Source of the DNA: Diphasiastrum complanatum
Lineage: Eukaryota; Streptophyta; Lycopodiopsida; Lycopodiales; Lycopodiaceae
Assembly: GCA_029204225.1 (NCBI GenBank)
Contig: CM055092.1
Location: forward strand, 23,813,005 to 23,877,004
Reading direction: 5' to 3'
DNA: 64,000 bases
In this document: one piece after another, positions 53,903 through 64,000 of the stretch
Position numbering within the stretch: the first letter of the stretch is position 1
Layout of the letters: the number at the start of each line of letters is the position of its first letter
The notes under the pieces: generated by a model
The model's input: only the letters and a program-made list of their open reading frames with translations
Told to the model about the DNA's origin: nothing
Database searches by the model: none
Program-made: the position numbers and the translations under genes

Positions 53903-54420
53903 TTAAAAAATCTCAACGTTGTCAATTGATTTGATGATCGAGATAAAAGCAGATTTCACATTTATCTGATGTAAAGGCCAACAAAAATGTGAACCTAAAG
54001 CAACAAGTAGACGTAGAGTATTCCACTTACATACTGGTCCAAAGGTCTCCTCATAGTCGACGCCTTTACTTTGTGTATAGCCTTTGATCACCAATCTTGC
54101 TTTGTGCTTTGATATACTTCATCTGCATGGTACGTAGTCCTGTATACCCATTTACAACCAATGGGTTTCTTGCCATAGTTCCACTAAGTTTCATGTGCTA
54201 TGCTTAGCAATTGACTCCATCTCTTCTTCCATGGCCTTGACCCAAATGTCATCATCATTCTCTTCAACAAGTCGAAGGTTCTTTGCTTTGAATGATGCTA
54301 GATAAGAGAGCATAATTTGTTTCATACATGTCAAGTTGTGTCTTCTCTCTTGTTGATCTTCGCAGCTCTCCCTAGATAGATGATTCAAGAAAGTCATCCA
54401 TGTTGCGGCTCTCCATCAAT
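53903..54420 (-). pseudogene. Copia reverse transcriptase N-terminal fragment
   Basis: On the minus strand, WVKAMEEEMESIAKHST (54191-54250) is the classic copia RT start (W..AM..E...). The frame 53903-54094 carries GYTQSKGVDYEETFGPVCKW, LRLLVALG and VKSAFI. The part containing YVDD is missing, because homology ends at about 53935. Confidence 0.85.
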
Positions 54421-54449
54421 CTCTCAACCACTTAGGGAGCTTCATGTCC

Positions 54450-54660
54450 GGTGATCGACTTCCTGTTGAAAATGTATCCCATGGTACATCCTTCTCCTTG
54501 CATTTTCACCTGTGACTTCAATCCTCGCCAATAGAATGCAAATCATCCCTCATTGTCTTGATTCTGGTCATATAAGTCTGAATGTGCTCTCCTTGCTCCA
54601 TTTGGGCACTATTCAAGTTTGCTTCAGAAACATAATCCTTGATGGATGGGAGGCACATAG
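54450..54660 (-). pseudogene. Possible copia Gag scrap
   Basis: The minus strand gives EQGEHIQTYMTRIKTMRDDL and HSIGE, which resembles the middle of copia Gag. Short and uncertain. Confidence 0.35.
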
Positions 54661-57600
54661 TTTGAGTAGGTTGCTCGACTACCCGTCAACCTCCTCTCGC
54701 TCTGAGAAGATCCAGTCTCTATAGCTCTTCAACCGATGTGTTTCACCTTTTCACGAGGGTCTCTCTGGCAGGAGTCCCTCCCTCCTGCATGATAATGCTA
54801 GTGCTACATTTCGGAATTCTCGGTGTTGTGGAGGTGGCGATGATGATGTCATGCCTCATGTAGTCTTGAGTCCATCACATCCCTCTAGCAGGGCTTGTTG
54901 TAGGGATTTCTTACTTCGAGAAATAGTAACTCAGCAAGCAGTGCACATGATACTATGACTCATGCCACCCTCATACTCACTCCTCGTATTTTTTCCTCTT
55001 CGACACGCCTACCCAAGACTTCAATTTTCCTATGGAGACTCCATGACACTATGATCCCTCTTGCTAGACCACTCTGCCCATTTTTTCTCCCATTCAGATT
55101 CAATGTCCATGGCCAAGATGAGGATGACTCAGCTGGATCTAATTAGGTGTTTCATTCTAGCACACGTATGTGAGAGTCCCTATTTAGTTTATAATATCTC
55201 TCTATACTTGGAATATTTATGCATCTATCCTTCATCACTCTTTAAGTGCATGAAAGGTAGCTCAAATATTTGCAAATATTTTTATTAACAATTATGAACA
55301 AACAATTTTTCTTACCAACTTCATAAGAAGTGGTGCAAAAGGCTCCTAGGGTTGGAGGGAGTCCATTTTTTGGGCATAAGGGAGCCAATACTGCCTTAAT
55401 TTTTTTTTTTTTTGGTATTTCCTCTCCCTTTGAATAGTCCTTGGAAAATTGTTATTCTTCTAAAAGACTGTTATGTCATATAAATTACTACTTGTGTGAA
55501 TAGACTTGGAATTCAAATAATTCTAAGGTTAAAATGTTTCAATTTCTTAAACCATAAAATTTTTCTTTTGCATAAATGGATTTCGATGGAGTAGTAGTTT
55601 CTATCACTCATATTGGAAATAATTGAAAGAGAAGTCCTGTTTGTAATGAAGTGAATTCTTTAGTGGAAGCACTTATTACTGACTTTTCTTGGATTTAGAT
55701 ATTTTTATATATCATCTTTCGAGTTAACTTTTATGGAAATTTATAATTTCTTTAAAAGGAGGGGTGAAGTGGTGGGATAAATTTCTATTTGGGAATCTGT
55801 GGTTTGCGTAGTTTTCGGAAAAGAACCATCTGCGTTATAGAAATGAGATGTGGTTTGGAAGTAATTTCGGATAGATTTAGAGTAAGATGCCTAATTGGAA
55901 CTTTTCGAAATATGAGGAATTCTCTAGGGATTGTGTGGACAATTTGGAACTGGAACGGGTTTAGAATTTGAACCATTATCTATAAGTAGTGCAGTAAAAG
56001 GTCAAAGGTTACTAATTCCATTCTAATTGGAATAGAAGTAAGTTTGATCAGGATTTAAGTCTGAGAGTTCTGTATTGGATCAACCTAATCTTAGTTGAGT
56101 ACTAGGATGAGAATGGGGTTGATTGAGTGGAAGAAATTATGCTATTAAAAGAAATTTGATTGGAAAACTATTGAGAGTAAATTTTATTCATCTCAGAAAT
56201 TTCCCGGATATGTTATTTACTCATGAGAAATATAAAATATTTTGTAGCTAAGTTACAAGGTCTCAGTGAGATATGTGAGTAACATATGTGGGTTATGGAG
56301 GATTCTGCCATATAAGAATGTGTTTATGTACTGGGAAGTAGTGAGATTATTCACATATGTGCACGATTAATCTTGTATGAATCTACTGTGTATTCCTGGT
56401 TACTAGAGTTATTTGGTGCACTTAACCTAGTCGGTAAACATAGACATATGATCAAGTATTGTTTTGACAGATACTTGCAGAGTTAACAAATCCTTGTACA
56501 GAAGATTTATCGATTAGCTTATAAATGATTTGGGTAAGGATCTAAATGTGGTTTTATACTAGTTTTTCACCTAGACATTTGAGATTTTTGAATCATTGGC
56601 AATTAACTTGAGTAGTTGATTACTCCGGGATGAAGTTAATTGGTAAAATGATCAGTGTGATGTGGATTCACCAGAAACTGATGGTTTTGATTTATATTGC
56701 TTGTAAGACGCATGATTAGTAAATCATTTCGGTTCATCAATTAAAAATCGTGTGCATTGGATATACAATATTCTTGGGATAGAGTATTCCTTAGTTAAGG
56801 AATAGACTAAGCTCATTAGTGGTTGAATCCCAGAGAGCTCGATTGGATAACGAATTATAATGAATCCAAGAATAATAACTGAATTAATATTCAGCAGGAC
56901 TTTAGACATCTAGATTTGATTCTAGATTGTAATCTAAAGTTTTTTTGTAGTTGAAGATGATTATCATTTTGGTATTCGTTAAGTCTTTAATTACTAGTGG
57001 TTTATAGAACTTGAATATCTCGCACTTTAGTCAAAGAATCATGTTTGAAGAATGTTCCTAAAATCCAGTATTTTTCTAGTGGGAAAGATTTTGGAATGAT
57101 TCTTACTTTTTCTGAGTTATGTTGGACATATACTCCAGTATCCTGTAAATGATTATGTTTTGGATTTCGGGGAATTATAATTGACGAATTATATGAATCT
57201 AAATATTTATGGTAGATGAATCATAAATAGATACTTAATTATTGTCAGAGGATTATAAGGAATTGTAATGATTCTTAAGTGTGATGATTAATTCTTGATC
57301 TATTATTTGAGTAAGAATCCAGATCAGTGTTTTGAATCTCTCTACTCCAGTATTTTATTTGAGAGCCTATGGATCTCACAGATATTCCCACAAGATAAGT
57401 ATTTTATTTGTGGATAATTTAATCTATCTAGTGGATGTTATTTTGCTACAGTTTATGGTCTGTAAATGCTTGAGTACAGTTTTTCATTTGAATTGAATCT
57501 CGAATTATCTTAGGAGACAGACAAGTCTATTAAGGTGAATGAATGTTATTTTTCTTGCATTTGGTGCTAGAAACAAGAGCATTTAACTCAAAAGAGTATA

Positions 57601-58090
57601 TGGGATACTCAGAGTTGAGTTTTAGTCATTCTATATCTTAATGATTCTTCTAGAGATTCTAGATAAATGAATTATCATATCTTAGAATTTGGATTCTAAG
57701 GATATTTGTACTTGGAAGCTTATGAATTATTTGCCAGAGTGGTGAATAATTTCAGAGTGTAATTGTAGTTATTTTATTAATTCTTTAACTTCAATCTCTT
57801 AAGTTGGGTTATTTCATCTAGTGTTTGATGTAAGTGCTTTACATGAAGGTGATGTTACTAACTTGTGATGAATGTAACCCAGATGGAAAAATTCATCGCT
57901 TAGTGTACTTTTCAAGCCTGAGTTGTACTCCAGTGTAGAGATTATCATTTGAAAAATAGGATTATCTCTGAGTACTTGTTTGACATGAAAGTTTGACTAA
58001 GAATAATAATTTTCTAGGTTGATATTTAAAGTTAAAAGAACTATTCCTATTATTCTTTCATGTTTAGAGAGCTTCTAAGGATAGAAGTAG
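54661..58090. other. Long AT-rich stretch without recognisable genes
   Basis: No frame longer than about 75 codons and no motif found on either strand. There is a poly(T) run near 55398-55413. Its uniform AATT/ATTC-rich composition suggests an old retroelement interior or satellite-like decay, but I cannot support a call. Confidence 0.4.
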
Positions 58091-58105
58091 TTTAAGGAGG
58101 GAAGA
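58091..58105 (+). promoter_or_regulatory. Possible polypurine tract and LTR start
   Basis: TTTAAGGAGGGAAGAA stands directly before TGTTATGTCC at 58107, the usual layout of a polypurine tract and 3' LTR. The far end of such an LTR was not found. Confidence 0.4.
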
Positions 58106-58697
58106 ATGTTATGTCCATGGCCAGTAAGTAGGATTCAATATACTCCTAGTCTTGGATACACGGCATTCTAGTAAATCAAGCTGTTAGTTATGCCACATCA
58201 TACTGGATGTGACCTGAAAGTAACTAATATCTTTGTGAGGCCCAGAACACACTAAATGGAATTTAGACAAGGTAAGAGACATTGTATGCATGCGTAGAGT
58301 TATCAATAGCAATTCTATGAATAGTTGGTCCATGCTTAGGACTCTATTCTAGGTGAATCTATGTATAGGAAAGTTAGGGCTATGCATGGCTATGTGCCCA
58401 AGATGCTTTTGGCTCTATATATTGGGTCCAAACTTGCTATATACAAGTGGCACTTTAGCCATTCAAGTAACCAACAAACAAAATGTACAATATTCTACAT
58501 GGCTAGATTTGCCAATGTAGGCAATTTTTCACAGGAAAGAATCATATAAACCAGTCTGATGTCTTATATTCAAGAAATTACTAAGGAGTATAGGATTAAT
58601 TAAGAAAGTGAGAAATAGATTTGAGAGCCTATGATCTTGTGAATAGTAAGATATAATATTGGAATATAGACTAAAACTCAAAATTTTCCAAAATACC

Positions 58698-59038
58698 CAT
58701 TAGAGGAGTTCTAAATCCAAAAAAGACCCTTTGTAAAGATTCTTTTTATATTTTTTCTCAATTTCTTCTTACACATGGACCAATCAAAATACTCAAATTT
58801 GAAATTTACGTACGTAACCTTTTGAGACCACATTTTGATTCCACACTAAAAATGCAAGTCCAAATTTAGCAGAGTTTGACAAGGGCTTTCCAATGATATG
58901 TTACACGACATACTTCTGAGCTACGAATAAAAAATTATGGCAAATCAAAAGTATTAGTGTTATAATATTTTAATAATATAAACTACATCTTGCACGAAAT
59001 CTTAAAGGGTCTTTTTGGAGCTCAAAACTCCTCTAATG
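58698..59038. mobile_element. MITE-like element (341 bp)
   Basis: The left end CATTAGAGGAGTT...CCAAAAAAGACCCTTTG is mirrored at the right end (AAAGGGTCTTTTTGGAG...AACTCCTCTAATG). The centre shares TTTCCAATGATAT, GACATACTTC and ATGGCAA-TCAAAAGTAT motifs with the element at 29429-29961, so the two families share internal sequence but not ends. Confidence 0.7.
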
Positions 59039-60537
59039 CCACATTTTATCAAGGGTTTTTCTTTTTCTCGTATCATGACTAGGTACTAAAATACTCCATT
59101 GATAATCAGATTTTTATAGTCCTAGAATTTCCTTTCCAAAATTATTGATGTCCCATACCATCAGCTCTTCCTCTTAGAAAACCCTTAACCACCTTATTTG
59201 ATATTCTAGAGATCCACTTATCATCTAGTTGTCCTATAACCCATATAAGATATTATCTCTTGTTCCCAAAAACTAGGAAATCCATTCATTTGGATGACTG
59301 GCATGCCTATCATATGGATACCACAAATCCACACCTGATCTTGTGATCTAAACAGAAGAATTAACATGGTTCAACATTGCATTCTGAACCATTCTGGTTA
59401 ATGATAAGCTTCGAATCCCCCTGGATCCAAGAGCATTAACTCTAGGGACAAACTTCTATCAATTAACAGATCCAATGTAATCCATGTATCAAATTCCACT
59501 TCTAATATCATAATAGACATCCACAACTATGGATAACTCAATGGTAACAAATATCTCAATTATGAATTCAACTAAATGAATTCTGTTCACGAAATTAATA
59601 TCCGGCATTAAGCAATTATTTACAGGGATTACCAGCATCCTAACTACAAAATACAGTTTCCGACCACACTCACTACCACTAATGTCCACTGTTCTTCCCC
59701 CCTTCAGATTTTTAGTCCCCTGAAAATCTATTTCAGCTAAGGTACTAAGAAGACATAAGGACATTAGTAAATGTAAAAAGTGAATTATTGTAGGAAAAAG
59801 TCTAAAACAATTTCATTTCTAATCTATAGCTGGGTTGAATCACTGATGTACAAAAATCATCTACTAGTATAAAAAATTGTACTAGTATGATTTTTTGCAT
59901 ACAATTCACCGTAGGATTTTAACTAGAAATGAAATAAGTTTGTTACTTTTGATCATTTCCTATCAATTACAAATTTTCCAATAAAATCGGACCGTTTCTT
60001 CTTTTTATTGACTAGTTTGGCATTACTTCGTCCATGTTGAACAAAATTATCCAAACTTGGAATATGAAATTACATGAATGGAAATTCTACCAATAGGATC
60101 TCAATAACTCTTAAAATGTATCCAACCATATTTCACTGCTCAGATAAAGAGTTCTATCACCACTCATTCAAGCTGGCTAATTCATATTGTTTGACGGTTT
60201 TAAACTCAATTTTGACAAGTATCTCACACAAACGTTCACTTGACCCATTTCTAATGATCAGTACCGATTCAAAATATATCAAACAAGTAACCAATTTTCA
60301 ATTTTGACCAAATATGAAATTCAAGAGAAAAGGGAAAAATTCAATTTTAATTTTCAATCTGGGAGTTCCTTACTCCAAAAGTTAAAATGACATTATAGTA
60401 AAAACTGCAGGCAAATTAATTGTGGTTCCTTCTGCCAACTTTAAATCATCTGTAACCGAGAAATAATTTAGCCTTAGTGAAAACACTGTGACTAACTCTA
60501 AATGATAAATTTGTGAAAAGTACAGTACTAAGGACCA
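59039..60537. other. No gene seen
   Basis: Short frames only, with AT-rich composition similar to 54.7-58 kb. No domain or repeat was recognised. Confidence 0.4.
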
Positions 60538-61213
60538 TAAATGGATCTTTGAATGATCCACAAGGTGATTGTATGCTTGTTAAACAATCTATCAGAAACT
60601 AGTCATCAGAAAACAAGATCTAGTTTAGCAGCTTGATAGGGAACAAGTAGAGACAATCAAAGCATTGATCAATTAGTATAATCCAACTCCACATGTGTGG
60701 AAATAAGGCTGTAGTACGGCCTGTAGACAGTGTTTACATAGTGCCAAAGCTGGGTTTCATTGGAAAAATAGAGTAATCACCATACAATGAGAGAAAACTC
60801 GAGTTTCTCCTTGAGGCTCCAAAAAGTTTCTATCTTCTCACTATGGAGAATGGGAATACATACCAAATTCGACTTCCTTCTTGAAGTTAGGTGGATTTCC
60901 AGCATGTAATAAGGAAGTTAACTCACTCTCCTTGACCTAAAATGAAACCCTAGTATATTTCCTAGAGTTATGCTTGGTAGGTAGCTAGTTGGTCAAATTT
61001 TCACCTTAAACTTAGGTGTAGGTCCTATAAAGTAGGGATGACCGCCAAATAGACATGACCAACTCTCTTGACTTGACCTAACCTACATTAGGATGGGTTT
61101 CCCACATGGCATCATGGCTTCACATGTGTGGGACCCACTTGTGTACACAATTTACACTATTCTACATGGTTTTTGATCAAGCTAGATTTGCCAATTTTTG
61201 GCAATTCTTCACA
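60538..61213 (-). mobile_element. 3' LTR of the minus-strand gag-protease copia element
   Basis: On the minus strand it starts TGTGAAGAATTGCC at 61213, directly after a polypurine tract. It belongs to the family of 11724-12374 and 38896. It contains CACATGTGTG palindromes near 61120 and 60690. The far end, near 60538, is set by similarity to the GGATCATTCAAAGATCC-like end of the family and is approximate. Confidence 0.6.
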
Positions 61214-61227
61214 CTCCTCCTCAAATT
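61214..61227 (-). promoter_or_regulatory. Polypurine tract
   Basis: AATTTGAGGAGGAG on the minus strand, immediately before the LTR. Confidence 0.7.
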
Positions 61228-62188
61228 TAGCTTGATCTATTTACAACTCTCTTGATAGATGAATGAAAGCTTTTAGAAGTGTCTAAAAAATCCAGCTACA
61301 AACAAGGAACTTTTGAGACTCCAATAGAGAATGATGTCCATGAAGGATCTTTCACCACCTCTTAGAGGATCCCTTACAAGATGTTCCATAAATGTGTCCA
61401 TATACATGTAGCACACTTCAAAACTAAACATCATGCCAAGCCATGGATTCCAAGGCATTTTGTGCACTTGAAGATACATCAATTAAAATATTAAGTGCAT
61501 AAATAATGTTGCCAAAGACAACTTGCCCTGCTTGATCCATATGATTGAGCCTAGATGGCTCCATCTTGATACTCAAGGTTTTTCTTGGAGTCCTCGGGTC
61601 TTGAGCTTGCTCCTCCACTTGACTTTGACTCCAAACCATCAATGAATTGAATAAGGTGTTGATCCAAAGGTGTTTCTTCAAGTTTACAAATCTTCCACTC
61701 TTGAAAGATCACATTTCCACCATTGACAAATTCTTTGGCTGAAAACAAGTAGATTCTACAATCTCTACTTGAAGAGCAAAACACTACCATTATTCCTATC
61801 ATTAAAATAGGATAATCTTTGGTCCTTACATTGGAATGATCATGCTCAAAGCATGTGGACCCAAAGATTTTCAATACAAATGATGTTTCATCTTTTATGA
61901 CACTATTCAAACTATTACAAAAATAGTTATCCAATGAAATTGCTTTATCAACAACAAATGGAGATTTGAAAGCATCTAATTTCATTGTCTTGTCATAAAG
62001 AGTACTAAACACCATAGATCTTAAAGATAAGCAACAAGTCACTCCATGTCTACGAATACTTTCCAGAAAGTATTCAAAGATAGTAGACTCTCCAATGCTC
62101 ACCACCCTTGCAAGATGCACACTTGAATGGACAATTTGCATGCAATTTGATGACTTGGCCATTGTCATTGAGGACTCCCTTGGAACTC
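61228..62188 (-). pseudogene. Copia integrase remnants; RT and RNase H deleted
   Basis: Just after the Gag-protease stop, the minus strand shows KLHANCPFKCASCKGGEHW, a zinc-finger-like start of integrase. Next, in the frame 62192-61551, comes FGSTCFEHDHSNVRTKDYP and RIYLFSAKEFVNGGNVIFQE, the copia integrase C-terminal region. The catalytic core between them is almost entirely missing. After 61550 only short frames lead to the polypurine tract, so RT and RNase H are absent. The element cannot copy itself. Confidence 0.7.
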
Positions 62189-63556
62189 TCATGCTTTGAG
62201 GCTGATCTCAAGATCTTCCTCCATTTGATGCTCCTCCTCAATGCAAGCAAGATCACACTTTGCCAAGATCTCCTCTTGAGTGATCTCCTCCTTCGCCAAG
62301 CTCATTCTTTCAAAAGCAACACTAGCTTCCAACTTAAACAATCTTCCATGTTTAAATCCCTTCGCAATGCAAATATCATTCTTCAATATGAAGCAAACAC
62401 CATGCTTAAAGTGGACATCCAAACCACTTTCTAAGAGTAGACCAACACTAAGCATATTCTTGGTGATTGATGGTACATAAAGGACATTTTCTAGATCCAT
62501 GCATTTTGAGGATTCTAGATACAAAGAGATGGTGCCAACACCATCTATCCTACACTCTTCATCATCTGTAGTAAACACAAACTTTTTAGCATCATTGAAA
62601 GAGTGTAAGGTTGAGAAAAAATCCTTTTCACAAGACATGTGGGAGCTAGCCCCACTGTCGATCCACCAATTGTCTCTTGAATTGCTATTGCTTGTTGGTG
62701 AGGATGTAGATGCCATCAAGAATACATCTACTTCATCCTCCTCCTCCTCCTTTGCAAGGTTTCCTTGTTTGTTCTTGTAGCATTCAGATGCATAATGCCC
62801 CTTCCTTCCACAAAAGAAGCATTTTTGCTTTGACTTGTCCTTTGAGCTTGATGCATCATCCTCTTCTTTGGCCTCCTTTGGATGCTTCTTCTTTCCATTG
62901 GTCTTCTTTTTGCCCTTGAATGAGAAATTGGCTTTCTCATCACCATCCTGCAACGACAAGAAACTCATCCTACATTTTGCATGGAACATCCTACACTCTT
63001 CAGCCACTAATACACTGTGAAGTTTTTCTATAGTTGGCAAAGTGTCTTGGATGGCAAAACTTTGGACCAAATTTGCAAAGTCATCTCCTAGACCATTAAG
63101 GACAATTTGTACAAGCTCTCCATCATGAATCTTTTCTTCAATGGAAGCCAACTCCCTATTTAGAGACTTGATTCTGAGTACATAATCCTGTGCACTCTCC
63201 TCACTTCTCCTCATGCTTTGCAAAATTTGATTTCTAAGCATAAGAACTCTAGAAGTGTTGCTAGACTCATAGATTGAATTTAAAGACTCCCAAGCCTCTT
63301 TAGCATTAGTACAAGCTGATACTTCTCTCAACAAATCATTGCTCACATTCATCTTCACACAATGAAGTGCAAGCCTAGATCTCTTCTTGTATCTAGCTAA
63401 CTCCTGTGCACCTAGAGGTTCATCTTCATCTTCAATCAAGAACTCATAAAGGTCTTGGAGCACCAAGAGTGACTCCATTCTAACCTTCCAAATAGCATAA
63501 TTTGTAGAATTCAACCTCTCACTAGCTTCTAGAAGGTATGCTCCAGCAGATCCCAT
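62189..63556 (-). CDS. Copia Gag-protease polyprotein, intact 455-codon frame
   Basis: I start at the ATG at 63556 (MGSAGAYLLEASERLNSTNY), which aligns with the start of the frame at 12965. A longer upstream extension is possible but unlike other Gags. Domains are UBN2-type Gag (WKVRMESLLVLQDLYEFL; LVQIVLNGLGDDFANLVQSF), a Lys-rich linker, the CCHC knuckle CFFCGRKGHYASEC, then the protease signature NWWIDSGASSHMSCEKDFF. The C-terminus is acidic (HQMEEDLEISL). It would assemble particles and self-process. It resembles 12965-14527 at many positions and is likewise followed by a deleted pol. The element's 5' LTR must lie beyond the right edge. Confidence 0.9.
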   Translation of the reverse strand: MGSAGAYLLEASERLNSTNYAIWKVRMESLLVLQDLYEFLIEDEDEPLGAQELARYKKRSRLALHCVKMNVSNDLLREVSACTNAKEAWESLNSIYESSNTSRVLMLRNQILQSMRRSEESAQDYVLRIKSLNRELASIEEKIHDGELVQIVLNGLGDDFANLVQSFAIQDTLPTIEKLHSVLVAEECRMFHAKCRMSFLSLQDGDEKANFSFKGKKKTNGKKKHPKEAKEEDDASSSKDKSKQKCFFCGRKGHYASECYKNKQGNLAKEEEEDEVDVFLMASTSSPTSNSNSRDNWWIDSGASSHMSCEKDFFSTLHSFNDAKKFVFTTDDEECRIDGVGTISLYLESSKCMDLENVLYVPSITKNMLSVGLLLESGLDVHFKHGVCFILKNDICIAKGFKHGRLFKLEASVAFERMSLAKEEITQEEILAKCDLACIEEEHQMEEDLEISLKA

Positions 63557-63591
63557 CTTATTAGAGACTTCTACAAACAAGAAATAGATTT

Positions 63592-63950
63592 GATTGACTT
63601 GAAACTCATAAAAGGTCTCACACTTGCAGTGTTTCACTCAAATTTGATTTCTATTCCAACAAATGGACTTATAATCACAGTTCTATCACTCCCTCACAAA
63701 GCTGGAATGAAGATAAGATGAAGTGAAAACTACTTTCAAACAAATCTTGCCAAGAAATGGATTTGATTGTCTCTAGAAACTCACTAAGGTCTCTCTCTTG
63801 TAGTTTTTCACTCAAATTAGATTTCTAATCCAACAAATGGACTTATAATCTCAGTTCTAGCATCCCTCACAAAGTTGGAATGAAGATAAGATGATGTGAA
63901 ATCTACTTACAATCAAATCTTGCCAAATTTGGCTATTTTTGGACAAAAAA
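63592..63950 (-). repeat. Tandem duplication (about 175 bp) in the copia leader
   Basis: Two adjacent units share TTTCACTCAAATT-GATTTCTA, CCAACAAATGGACTTATAAT, CCCTCACAAAG-TGGAATGAAGATAAGATGA and AATCTTGCCAA. They lie between the Gag start and the right edge, in the untranslated leader where packaging signals normally sit. Confidence 0.85.
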
Positions 63951-64000
63951 ATGACTTAATCTCTTTCTTCCTTCTTGGTGTACTTTCAGAACCTGTTTTT

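Larger units (their letters stand above)
48790..53935 (+). mobile_element. Decayed Ty3/gypsy element, plus strand, integrase missing
   Basis: The order is an N-terminal unknown/coiled-coil frame, Gag with a zinc knuckle, protease, RT and RNase H, all on the plus strand and all broken by stops. The element ends at 53935 against a minus-strand copia RT fragment, so integrase and 3' LTR are lost. The 5' LTR was not recognised before 48790. Confidence 0.8.

Noticed and set aside
62189-62946. Plus-strand frames opposite the copia Gag-protease gene
   Set aside because: Antisense shadows with biased composition caused by the Lys/Glu-rich Gag linker.
1-64000. tRNA, rRNA or snRNA genes
   Set aside because: No cloverleaf, A/B box pair or conserved rRNA stretch was recognised by eye. 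A tRNAscan-SE or Rfam run would settle it.

Overview
The window reads as nuclear DNA of a land plant with a large, repeat-dominated genome. The evidence is an alpha-expansin with the usual three-exon structure, an eIF4E-type cap-binding exon, TTTAGGG-type telomeric repeats, Ty1/copia elements primed by initiator-Met tRNA (PBS close to TGGTATCAGAGC), a Ty3/gypsy LTR with a PBS like those of Athila/Tat elements, and an En/Spm (CACTA) TNP2-type transposase. The depth of nesting and decay suits a fern, another seed-free plant or a gymnosperm, but the sequence does not settle this. I saw no bacterial-type genes, rRNA, tRNA or CRISPR.

Layout. 1-0.6 kb: an unrecognised open frame on the minus strand that runs off the edge. 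1.3-5.6 kb: a decayed minus-strand Ty3/gypsy element (PR, RT, RH, IN), with tandem protease domains. 5.7-8.1 kb: a broken plus-strand gene related to the DUF7869 family. 8.1-15.6 kb: nested copia pieces, including one intact Gag-protease frame (12965-14527). 17.4-18.8 kb: an alpha-expansin, complete except for one in-frame stop. 19.8-21.8 kb: a broken minus-strand CACTA transposase, followed by a degenerate telomere-like tract (22.0-22.4 kb). 24.6-29.3 kb: a condensed mosaic copy of 5.0-23.6 kb, made of four collinear blocks. 29.4-30 kb: a MITE. 30.5-42.5 kb: copia, gypsy and CACTA fragments, compound microsatellites and several LTRs with readable termini. 45.5-47.1 kb: an orphan first exon of an eIF4E-family gene and a piece of a U-box/ARM (PUB-type) gene. 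47.9-48.3 kb: a near-perfect long hairpin beside a small TIR element. 48.8-53.9 kb: a decayed plus-strand gypsy element. 54-60.5 kb: almost featureless AT-rich DNA with one more MITE. 60.5-64 kb: a minus-strand copia element with an intact Gag-protease frame but no reverse transcriptase.

How it fits together. Almost everything is mobile DNA in layers. The only long intact frames are two copia Gag-protease genes whose elements have lost RT and RNase H, so they resemble gag-only, non-autonomous retroelements. The cellular genes (expansin, eIF4E exon 1, PUB piece) are single islands, and two of them carry a nonsense codon. The most interesting points are the four-block collinear mosaic with a 20-bp filler copied from a copia element, the telomere-like tracts carried inside a repeated transposon segment, and the DUF7869-type gene present as two copies and a fragment.
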